Below, one piece after another: positions 24,992 to 34,600 of a stretch of DNA of 41,778 nucleotides. Under the pieces are notes generated by a model. The model saw only the letters and a list, made by a program, of their open reading frames with translations, had not been told where the DNA came from and ran no database searches. Positions within the stretch are counted from its first letter, which is position 1. Every line of letters begins with the position of its first letter. A program made the translations under genes and the position numbers. This DNA is from Candidatus Thalassarchaeaceae archaeon. GTDB taxonomy: Archaea; Thermoplasmatota; Poseidoniia; Poseidoniales; Thalassarchaeaceae. The stretch spans positions 1 through 41,778 of the forward strand of contig JAJPRD010000003.1 of assembly GCA_023700255.1 (NCBI GenBank). Reading direction: 5' to 3'.

Positions 24992-25783
24992 ATGAGCGGG
25001 ACAGGCGGATTCGGTTTACCTCAAATGTCTGAACGTGAAATGTTTGAAAAATTACTTTCTGCAGATTCAGATTATAGTGGCGATGAACCAGCAATTGCTG
25101 CTAGTATCGGCGAACAAATGTTACACATGAATCTCATACCTCTAACTCGTTCATTTAGAGTTAGGATTAGGGACATTACCTCTAAAATACCTGCTAAAAA
25201 TGTAGTATTAGTGGGTGGTGGTATTGGTCATCTTACTGCTTGGTTACTTGATTTATGGACTGGAGATCCCGCAAATCCTCCCGTAGACCCTCGTTCAAGG
25301 CCAGATTCTTTTAGAATAATTGAGCCCGCGGGTAAGTTTGGAATTATTATCGACCGTCTTGTTCGCCGCCATTCAGCCGAGCAGTGGACTCAAATTTTAA
25401 CTCGCCCATGGCAAGAAATTACTGCTGAAACCTCTTCTTGGTCGGCCGCAGCAACAGCTTTACCTTCCAGTGCTCAACCTTCACCTCTACCTCAACCGAT
25501 TGATCTAATCATCATTGATACCCCTGAGATAGATCGTCCATCTGCAACTTTAGCTGCTTTGCAAATAGTCTCTATTGGAGGATTTATATTAATTAAAGAG
25601 CCAGAGGTTCCTACGGGCGATGTAGGTGTCCCTGAAGAAGGTCAAGAACCTAATGATGCTCAAAAGAAAGTAAATTCATTTAATCAATGGATGGAACTTA
25701 TTCATGATTGTAATGTCAATCATTCAATGGCATTTGCAGAATTATCTGGTGGTACATTAGCAGTAATTCGTCGCTCTATTTGA
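24992..25783 (+). CDS. SAM-methyltransferase-like hypothetical protein
   Basis: The product has 263 residues from ATG 24992 (MSGTGGFGLPQMSEREMF). Upstream in-frame starts (24938, 24959) give unlikely N-termini. A Rossmann-type nucleotide-binding segment is visible at about residues 75-92 (NVVLVGGGIGHLTAWLLDLW). An acidic strand FRIIEPAGKFG follows, then IDLIIIDTPEID and GFILIKEP. This order resembles class I methyltransferases or nucleoside-binding folds, but the canonical E/D-x-GxGxG is altered to GGGIG and no substrate motif is seen. The 3' end overlaps the subtilase gene in antisense by 64 bp. Function unknown. Confidence 0.65.
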   Translation: MSGTGGFGLPQMSEREMFEKLLSADSDYSGDEPAIAASIGEQMLHMNLIPLTRSFRVRIRDITSKIPAKNVVLVGGGIGHLTAWLLDLWTGDPANPPVDPRSRPDSFRIIEPAGKFGIIIDRLVRRHSAEQWTQILTRPWQEITAETSSWSAAATALPSSAQPSPLPQPIDLIIIDTPEIDRPSATLAALQIVSIGGFILIKEPEVPTGDVGVPEEGQEPNDAQKKVNSFNQWMELIHDCNVNHSMAFAELSGGTLAVIRRSI

Positions 25784-27018
25784 AAAATATCAAGAATACT
25801 AGATTCATAAATTGGTTCTACTGAATAATTTTTAATGATTGGTGATTTATTAGATGAATTATTAGGTGAATTATTTACAGAATTAATTAATAGATCTATC
25901 CTCAACATACCATAACCAAAACGATCATCATGTTGATTTTGTCCATCTTTCATTTGTGAGTTTTGAGTAATTAGTTGTTTAATCTCTTCAACTTTACTCG
26001 AATCACTATCTGGATTACGTTGGTATTCTGGATGCTCTTCAAGGAATAATGCGAGTCCACCTGAGACCCATGCGGTTGAAGCCGAAGTGCCACTTGACCA
26101 TCCCCACCATGTTCCTGAAACACCAGTTTGAATCAACACCGGGACTTCATGCCCTGGTGCTACAATTTCTGGTTTTTTGTCAGGATCGTTTCTTGGGAGT
26201 TTTGGTGGCCATAATTGCCCATTATTATCTCCTTCTGAGCTTCCAGACCAAAGTTTACCAAGTCTAGTAATACCTCCTACACAAATAACATCGTTTACTG
26301 AACCAGGTGATGATACATCTCCATCATCATCCTCTCCGTCATTTCCTGCTGCGGCTATAACATATACTCCACTATCTATTGCGTTTTCAACTGCAATTTC
26401 AAGAGTATCTGTCGTTATTATTCCCGCTCCTAAACCTTGTCCTCCCCCTAGGCTCAATGAAATTATATCTGCATCTTGCGCCACACACCAATCCACTGCT
26501 TCAGCAATTCCTTCATCTGTTCCTGATCCAGTTGCATCAATCGCCTTAGCAACTAATAAGTCTACATTTTTAGATATCCCATTAAGTCCCCCATCTGCTA
26601 CAATTATTCCTGCCATAGCAGTACCATGACCATCATCATCATATGGTTCATCAACAGAATTAATTACATCGTTCCAACCAATCAGATTAATATTTGCTAA
26701 ATCTGGATGACTAATATCAATCCCTGAATCTACTATACATAATGATACTCCGGTTCCATCTAAACCATCCAGTGAATTAACACCAGTAAGGTCTCTATAT
26801 TCATCTTCCCAAGTTAACAATGCTTGTGGTGGATTGAGGCCTAATATACCTCCACTTATTGATGACCAAGCCCAGAGAAGAATTACAAGAAAAACAAAAG
26901 TAGTAACTAATGTGACTGAAATACCTATTACAATACCAATGGCATCCTTACTTTTAGAAATATCTTCAGAATTATCTAATTCGCTATTCTCGATAGATGT
27001 ACCAATAGAATCAGACAT
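25720..27018 (-). CDS. Membrane-anchored subtilisin-like serine protease (S8 family)
   Basis: The product has 432 residues from ATG 27018, which has GGTGA five bases upstream; an earlier TTG at 27030 overlaps the upstream gene. One N-terminal membrane helix (about 27-52) places the catalytic domain outside. The full triad is present: Asp97 in VDSGIDISHPD, His131 in DGHGTAMAGI, and Ser312 in SSGTSAS. The oxyanion Asn is about 226 (AAAGNDGED). No propeptide is visible. It follows the 379-residue membrane protein by translational overlap, so the two probably act together. The last ~20 residues are read from the strand opposite the end of the methyltransferase-like gene. Confidence 0.93.
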   Translation of the reverse strand: MSDSIGTSIENSELDNSEDISKSKDAIGIVIGISVTLVTTFVFLVILLWAWSSISGGILGLNPPQALLTWEDEYRDLTGVNSLDGLDGTGVSLCIVDSGIDISHPDLANINLIGWNDVINSVDEPYDDDGHGTAMAGIIVADGGLNGISKNVDLLVAKAIDATGSGTDEGIAEAVDWCVAQDADIISLSLGGGQGLGAGIITTDTLEIAVENAIDSGVYVIAAAGNDGEDDDGDVSSPGSVNDVICVGGITRLGKLWSGSSEGDNNGQLWPPKLPRNDPDKKPEIVAPGHEVPVLIQTGVSGTWWGWSSGTSASTAWVSGGLALFLEEHPEYQRNPDSDSSKVEEIKQLITQNSQMKDGQNQHDDRFGYGMLRIDLLINSVNNSPNNSSNKSPIIKNYSVEPIYESSILDIFQIERRITANVPPDNSANAIE

Positions 27019-27023
27019 TGAAT

Positions 27024-28163
27024 TCACCAAGCATCTTGTCGATTAAAATGACTTGAGATAGTAGTACTAGATTTACAATTCGTGCATTCAATTCTAGTGG
27101 GAAGTGTCATTTCACATTCAACACAGATAGTCCCTGGTTTTCCTAAACCATTGCATTGATATTGCTTGCATGGAACTGTTATATCTCCCGAAGGATGCCT
27201 TGTAGCAGTAGTTTCTTCATCACAAATAGGGCATTTCCCTTGTATATTTTCTTTTGAAATGACATTCAGTTCCCCTGAGACTTCCCTTGCCCTTACAGAT
27301 TGGATTCTATCACCAGCTGCACCAAGCATAAATTGAGGATACCAAATTATGTGAATTAATAAAAATATAGAAACCATGCTAAAAATCAGGTAAATCCAAG
27401 GGAAGCTATACCCGGTTGTCTCACCCAAAATAGTTACGGCTGGATTTAGTGCGACTGCATTTGCTCCTGACCAAGCAAATAAGTTCACCGAAATCATCCA
27501 AAATCCTAGTCCGATACTCCAGAGTTTAAGGCTATGATCTCGCCATGCAATATCTACAATTCTCGGGTCGGGATGAGAATGTCTTTCAACTACATGAACA
27601 TCTCTTGTTTCAATAACTGCTCTATGCACTACAAAAACCGTTAAGAAAAAGAAAATTCCATTTGTTAATATTACTCCTGGAGTAATCATTGAAGACAATA
27701 GTGTCAGGTCAGGTGTTTTAGCATAAGAATCTATGTAACCTATTTGTATTGCTATCATTCCAAGAAACATATATACTAAATTTTCTCTCATTATTGGGAA
27801 ACGTATGAATAATTGAATCACGAAACCGAACCATGCAATGATTGAAAGAAGTGTTAATATTAATGATAAATCACTAAGGAATAATATTCCTTCTAAACTA
27901 TTTCGATTATAATCACCGCCACCTACTAGTTCTCCTATTCCATAGTCCCAAGCTCCTAGGATTATTGCTAGTACGCCTACTCCAAATGCCGAAAATTCAA
28001 ATTTCCCCCAAACTTTAGAAATCATTTTAAAATGAAATTTAGATTCCTCTCTTAATGTATCTAATTTCCACAACTTTTCATTATAGTCTGAAATTCGATA
28101 TTTTAAGGAGATTTCACTCAGTCTAATGGGCTCCATTCTATTATTTTCTTCATTCTCAGTCAT
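27024..28163 (-). CDS. Polytopic membrane protein with C-terminal zinc ribbons
   Basis: The product has 379 residues. Roughly seven hydrophobic segments between residues 45 and 275 (for example FGVGVLAIILGAWDYG, ILTLLSIIAWFGFVIQLFI, ILTNGIFFFLTVFVVH) are preceded by a soluble N-terminus. The C-terminal 70 residues carry paired CxxC motifs (CPIC, CVEC, CTNC, plus single Cys), probably two or three zinc ribbons in the cytosol. The gene's stop overlaps the reading frame of the downstream S8 protease gene. No transporter signature is recognised. A role as a membrane partner or regulator of the protease is inferred from coupling only. Confidence 0.8.
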   Translation of the reverse strand: MTENEENNRMEPIRLSEISLKYRISDYNEKLWKLDTLREESKFHFKMISKVWGKFEFSAFGVGVLAIILGAWDYGIGELVGGGDYNRNSLEGILFLSDLSLILTLLSIIAWFGFVIQLFIRFPIMRENLVYMFLGMIAIQIGYIDSYAKTPDLTLLSSMITPGVILTNGIFFFLTVFVVHRAVIETRDVHVVERHSHPDPRIVDIAWRDHSLKLWSIGLGFWMISVNLFAWSGANAVALNPAVTILGETTGYSFPWIYLIFSMVSIFLLIHIIWYPQFMLGAAGDRIQSVRAREVSGELNVISKENIQGKCPICDEETTATRHPSGDITVPCKQYQCNGLGKPGTICVECEMTLPTRIECTNCKSSTTISSHFNRQDAW

Positions 28164-28302
28164 TGAATCGGCGCCCCCTATGATGTATGCGAGATGAAAT
28201 CATCCATTAAGTGACATGCTTAGTTGAATCGAAATAGATATTTCTAATAGCTATTAAGTCAATTAGTGATTACTTTGTAAATTAGTTATGATTTAATTTT
28301 AA

Positions 28303-28388
28303 TGGCGCCGAGAGAGAGATTTGAACTCCCGAGGGAAAATCCCACATGATTTCCAGTCATGCGCAATACCAGGCTATGCGATCTCGGC
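28303..28388 (-). tRNA. tRNA-Ser (anticodon GGA)
   Basis: A class II tRNA on the minus strand. The acceptor GCCGAGA pairs with TCTCGGC, the anticodon stem CATGA/TCATG closes the loop CTGGAAA (anticodon GGA), and the long variable arm contains GGGA/TCCC. The T-arm loop is TTCAAAT, the discriminator is G, and CCA is encoded at 28303-28305. No intron is present. Confidence 0.97.
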
Positions 28389-28497
28389 TACGTTACCTCG
28401 GACTCTTGTTTACAATTTGAGCCTGTTGCTTTGAAAATGTGAGTTTTGATTCTTCTTCCGTAGTCATTAAATCGAAATTGTTACTGGAGTATCTGTC

Positions 28498-28572
28498 GCC
28501 ACTGTGGCTTAGGGGTATAGCATCCCATTGGTAATGGGAAGGTCGGGAGTTCAAATCTCCCCAGTGGCTCCA
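28498..28572 (+). tRNA. tRNA-Thr (anticodon GGT)
   Basis: Full cloverleaf. The acceptor is GCCACTG with CAGTGGC, the anticodon stem TCCCA/TGGGA closes the loop TTGGTAA (anticodon GGT), the T-arm loop is TTCAAAT, and CCA is encoded at 28570-28572. It is the second threonine tRNA in the window, after the TGT isoacceptor. The 109-bp gap to the divergent tRNA-Ser must hold both promoters. Confidence 0.97.
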
Positions 28573-28662
28573 TTTTTTACTAGGTGGTAAATAGAAGCTA
28601 TTTGTCAACTCTAGCAGTTTAACGGAAATAGGTTCATAATCTAACAAACAAACGAGACGACT

Positions 28663-31600
28663 ATGTCTGACCGCCGTAGGACTGCACTTGCTCTAGTGTT
28701 ACTGATGATAATTGCCCCGCTAACATCCGCTGCTACCTCTTCTTGGACTGGTCCGAGTTCAGTGAATCCTCCTGATGAGGGTATAACTTTGACTGGTTTT
28801 AGAGCGCCAGGTAATGCAACAATTCAAGATGGCTGGCTTCATATAACTGACTCCGAAATGGCGACCTCTCTCGAACCTGGAATTGTTTGGGAAGGTACTG
28901 ATTTAGATGCTGGACGTTTTTTTGGTACAACCTTCGAAGATAGTCTCGAGCAGATTACTCTCCTAGATGATGGTACTAGGTCTAATATAAGCACCTTTGA
29001 TACAGGAGATATTACAGTATCAATGAATTCAGACTATACTTATGCTCCTGGGTGGCAGCACGTATATTCAGTTGATTCTTCTACATCTGTTACAGAATGT
29101 AATAATCTTTCAGGTACATGGGTTGATCATGGGTATGACAATAATTTCGATAATAATCTAGATAATAATGAAATTACTGGTACAATTATGTATTGTAGTG
29201 ACAATGCCTTGGAAGATAGTATCACGTCTCTTAGCGTAGTATCTGGTGGATATGATTATTCTGCTGGGACTTTGTCAGCAACTAGTACTTCAGGAAGTGG
29301 TTTCTCTGGAACTTATAGTATTAGTTCCGCTATTGCAAGTATTACGGTTTCCAGTGGTGGTTCAGGATATGTTGTAGGTGACTCACTTTCATTTGTTTGT
29401 CCAGGTGGATGCACGGGTAGTGGAGCATCTGCTTCAGTAGGATCTGTTGCATCAAATGGTTCAATTATTACAGTGACGTTAACAAATGGCGGTTCAGGAT
29501 ATAACTCTCAACAAACAATGTATGTCCTCATTACTAGTACTGCAGGATCCGGTGCTCAACTATCTTCAGTTCTTGAGACAACAGGTTCCATCTATACTGC
29601 TTTAGTTACAGATGGAGGTAGTGGTTACACTAGTTCTCCAACTATAGTTCCAAGTTCTTCGGGTGGTTCTTCTGCCAACATTACTGCCACATTAGGCGGT
29701 TTCTTTGATTATGAAGTGGAAGTCAATTCTATGTCAGTCGGCGCTTCTGCAAATTGTATGTTAGGCGGGTACGTTGTAACAGCAGGAATGGATACAGATG
29801 AAGATTCAGTTCTTGACTCAAATGAAATATCCGATACTAATTATTTATGTAATATCGAAGAATTGTGGCAAGCTACAACATTCAACCTTAATGGTACAAA
29901 TTTAGGCAGTGAGCAAACAATGTCGTATGGGACAGTTCCTTCATCTTCAACAGAAGGTATTGTTTCAGTCGGGACAATGCCTGGTTCAGCGGTACCTCGT
30001 GGAACAAGTGGTTATTTCCTATTACCAATGGTGAATCTGCCCAATGCAGAAACTTTCAATGGATTATACATGACTTTTGATCATTGGTATCATCTAGATA
30101 GTACTAGTTTAGGAGGCGGTGATGGTGCTTGGGTAGAGTATCGAATTAATACTGGAACTTGGGATGATTGGACATATATTGCCCCTGATGGTGGATATAC
30201 TAGTACTATGTCTACTGATGCACCATCGCCAAATGGTGCACCTAGCGGGGCAGTACCTGTTTTCGCATCGCCTACTCATAGTGGTTGGCAAAGCGAGAAT
30301 TTGAGTATTTCATCCATCCCTGACATTAATAATGCCTCAAAAATACAGTTTAGATTCCATATTTGGACCTCACCCGATGCCTCTTATGAGAGACCAGGTT
30401 GGTTTTTGGACAATATTGATGTCAATAATGATGGTTTAGATTTTGGTGTATGGCATCATGGCTGTATATCGACTACATCTGCATCCTGTAATTATGCTGC
30501 TAGTGCATATGGGGCACTGCAAAGAACTATTGATTTATCAGGGACTAATTCTACATCTAGTATTGAGATAGATATGGAGTGGGATCTACAAGGTAGTACC
30601 CAAGACAACGCATGTATCGAATTATCTCTAAACAACAATACTTGGTATGACCTTTCATCTACTGGTACTACCTCAACTGCTACTGCTTGTGAAGATCGAA
30701 ATGGGGCAATACCTGGCTATCCTACTTATGATGGAGTTGCTGGTGACCAAAGTAATGGAATTAGAACTGTTGAATACAGTATTCCCTCTGCATACCAAAA
30801 CCAGGCTAATGTATATATTAGATTCGTAGTAGATACTGATGCATTTACAAATTATGGTGGAAGCTATCCTGGTGATTCAATGGAAGGTTTTACTCTTGAA
30901 GATATTAGAGTCACTGATAATTCAGGTACAATATTATTCAGAGATGACTTAGAAAATCCTTTGTCAATGTATCATTATGGTACTAATGTAGGTACACTTG
31001 CTGCTGGTTATGATGATTGGTCATATTATACCTTTACTGGTGGAGTATTGGAACAAATTTTTGGTTTCGAAGATTCCACTGCTTCTAGTCCTAGTGCTAA
31101 TAATGCAATAGGTTGGTCTAAACAATCGGCATGGAGTTATGGGCAACTTGGTAGTGCCGCTGGTCCTACAGATGAACCCTCTTTCCCGTATTTGTATGGT
31201 ACTAATCTAAATGGTAATTATGCAAATAATCAGAACTCTCTCCTAACTTCACCTACATTTGATATACCTAGTGATGGATTAGCATATGTTACATTTGACA
31301 AATGGATATGTACTGAGAATTCTTGGGATGCAATCGGTTTACAAATTCAAGTAAATGGGGGCACTTGGAGTTACTTCGATCCTCAAATCGCTGGTTGGTA
31401 TGATGGTTCACCAGGTTATTCTGGAAATCAAATGTATGGTCATGATGCATGGATGGGCGGAGATTGTGGCCAGACTGATTTTGAGAATAGACAAGCACCA
31501 TTGTCCAGTTATGCTGGCGATGAAGTTAGATTTAGATTTAGATTATCTACTGATACTTCAGTGACCTATCAAGGTGGATATATCGATAATTTTGGTATTC

Positions 31601-34600
31601 TAATTGCAAATTATGGTCAAGGTGGCTATTGGTTAAGTAATTCTATAAATATGGGAGATATTGATATTTTCAATTATGGTTGGGTGGATATCGAATCATC
31701 TATACCTGAAAATACATCAATAAGAGGTTCATTATTGGATTCATCTGAGGTGTTAATTCCTGGATATGATAATATATCATTCCCATTCTCTCTTGCTGGA
31801 GTTGATTCAGAACAATATCCGTCTATTAGGCTGAAAGTTATACTAGATACAAATGATGTAGAAGCTTCTCCTATGCTTAAGAAAGTAAGCATTGGTGGTA
31901 AGAGATATTTAGCAGCAACCAGTTCTGACTTCAATGGTTGGGAATTTAGCCCTAGTGTAGAGGTTTTAGATGATTTGTTAAATGCTACAAGTGTTGCAGG
32001 TACGATAACTTCAGATTACATTCATTCATCACGACCAATCAAAAGTATTACTCTTTCAGGTAACTTTTCATCTGGTTTGACAATTACAGCGTTTTCATCA
32101 ACTGGTGCGACCTTAGGTCAAACATCTCAAGGTTCAATTCCTTTCTCAGTACCACAGACTGGTTTTGCTCTATCTATCTCGCTCCCTACAAATGGGTGGA
32201 TCGATAGGATGGTAATTTCTTCCAATTTCGCTGAACCTGCAGTTAACCCATCGATAGATGTTCTTAATGATGGATCTACTGAATGGTCTTTCCCTATTGG
32301 CTTAGATTATGGCCATTATGGTTGGCAATCATTAATTTCTGATTCTCAAGACTCCTTCACTACTAGCGCAATCCTAGATCTAGAAGCAGGTGTGTCTAAT
32401 TCAATAATGGTTAGAGTCCCTTCTTTAGCAGCAGTTAGTAATGGTATGATTTCGATATCTCCAGATTCCAATGGATTCGAATCTCCAGTTAGCTTAACTG
32501 TAGGTTCTTCTAGCCAAACTGGTCCTTCAGGAGATAGTGTATATTACTGTATATTAGATTATAGTCAGGTTGCTGGAATTAATTCTCTAGCTACTTCTCA
32601 TACTGATTCCGATACGGGAAGGCAATGGCGCGATGTATCATTAACACTTGAATCAACTACTGCTCAAACAGTATCAGTATCAAGTATTGGAATAGGATAT
32701 TTAATATTTGAGAATGTTTCAGGTTTAGGCTCATCAATTGCTTCTTATCATACTTTGATGACTCAAGACGACCCTCCACCAAATCAAGTTTCAATTCCAG
32801 TCAATATTACTGCTGAGCAAGGCTCAGTTTCCATAGATGGTGACCTACAGTATGATTATATTGTGACAAATAGAGATTTCCAAGTACCTAATACTCTGTA
32901 TCCTAATGGTGAATTAGTAGAAATAACTACTAAGCATCACCATCTATATGATAACTCAAATCTTGAAACAATATCTCTTCGAGGTATTGCATCTGATGGT
33001 GAAATATTGATGTTTGAAGTATCTAATAGTAATGATGGTTTATGGGGTCAAGGTTCCGAACCAATTTCTTTCAATCAAATATCTGGTTCATCAGTGGCTC
33101 CAATGGATTCTTCAACATCATTAGAAATCACAACACATAATGATGGATATGATGATGTCACCATACATTGGAAGTTCGAAGTAAGTTGGATGTGGGATGA
33201 TGTTGGTTCAATCCGTTGGGTATCACAAGCATTTGAATCATCAGGAGAGTCTGTATGGCCTGCTGTATCTCATAGTGGACACTCAGGTAAGAATGCAGTA
33301 GAAAATGATCTTACTATCGATTCCTTTGAAGTAAGAGATGAATATGGGAGACTTCTTTCTAATCAATATTCCTCGTTCTATCCATATACAATGATGGATG
33401 CAGGGGCACTTAATGTCACAGGGTCTGTTAAATTCCAAGATTCTATTGCTGTAAGGCCAATGTCTGATCATTATACTGTAGGACTTAATATCTCGGGACT
33501 TAGTTATCTCTTGACATCTGGAGCAGATGGATATTCTGGCATTATCACTGCACCTAGTGGGATTTCTAGCGTATATTTGTCACCTATGATGAATACTGTT
33601 GGTCCAACAGGTTATAGCTTGGGTGCAGAAGATGTTACTGGAACACCTCCATTAGTAAATATTCGAATTGACCATGAACCTCCAGTGGCAGGTCCATTGG
33701 AAGTTAATACTCCATCTGGTTTGAAAGCGGCTCATGGTAAAGTTTGGGATCCTAATACCCCTCTTTCTCTATTCGTTACAGTGGATGAATCTGAATCTAG
33801 AGGTGAACTGTTGACACTTAATTATTGGAGAGGTTCTATCGATGATATTAATGGTGATGATATTGCTGATGAAGATGAATATTTGTCGGTTTTCCAGCCA
33901 TTAACACCTGGTATGACCGGACAACAGCAAGTTAATTTCATTGGAATTGATGTTTCACAGCAATCATTTAACTCTCCTGTTCATATGTATCTTGAAGGTA
34001 CAGACTGGGCAGGTCTTAGTTACCAAGAAGGAGGTACAGGAGGAGGTCCTGGTGCTTCTAATTCTTGGGCTACTGTTGTTGTAGCAACTGATGAACCAAC
34101 GAGTCTTAAATCTGCAGGATATTCTTTAGATCGTGATTTAGGTTTCTTACTACCAGGTAAACAGCACACATTTACAATGCAAATTGAAGAAGCAAATGGC
34201 CTAAATACATTAGATAATATCTCAATTATGCTCTGTGGGGACGGAATTACCGAGCTTGGTAAAATGAGTTATGATGCTTCAAGAGGTACATTATGGACTG
34301 ATGAAACTACTAGTTTCGTCACACCAATATCTGTTCAAACAATACAAAATCAAGATATTACTGAATTATCATTATTATTCGAAGTTTCTTGGGATTTCCC
34401 TTGGGAAGATGGTCAAAACTCTTGTAAACCTAGTGTCTCAGTAATTGATGATTTTACAACTGTAGCTTATCAAAATAATATAGGTGAACTATCTTGGTAC
34501 CTTGATAATAAATATGTTGCAATACCAGATGAAATAGAGGATATGACTCCCCCTCAAGCCTCTCCAGTGGGTGTATCTGTATTCTTAGGCCAAGGTGATG

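Noticed and set aside
28393-28647. Minus-strand open frame between tRNA-Ser and the giant gene
   Set aside because: It reads antisense through tRNA-Thr(GGT). The protein-like stretch is a translated tRNA.
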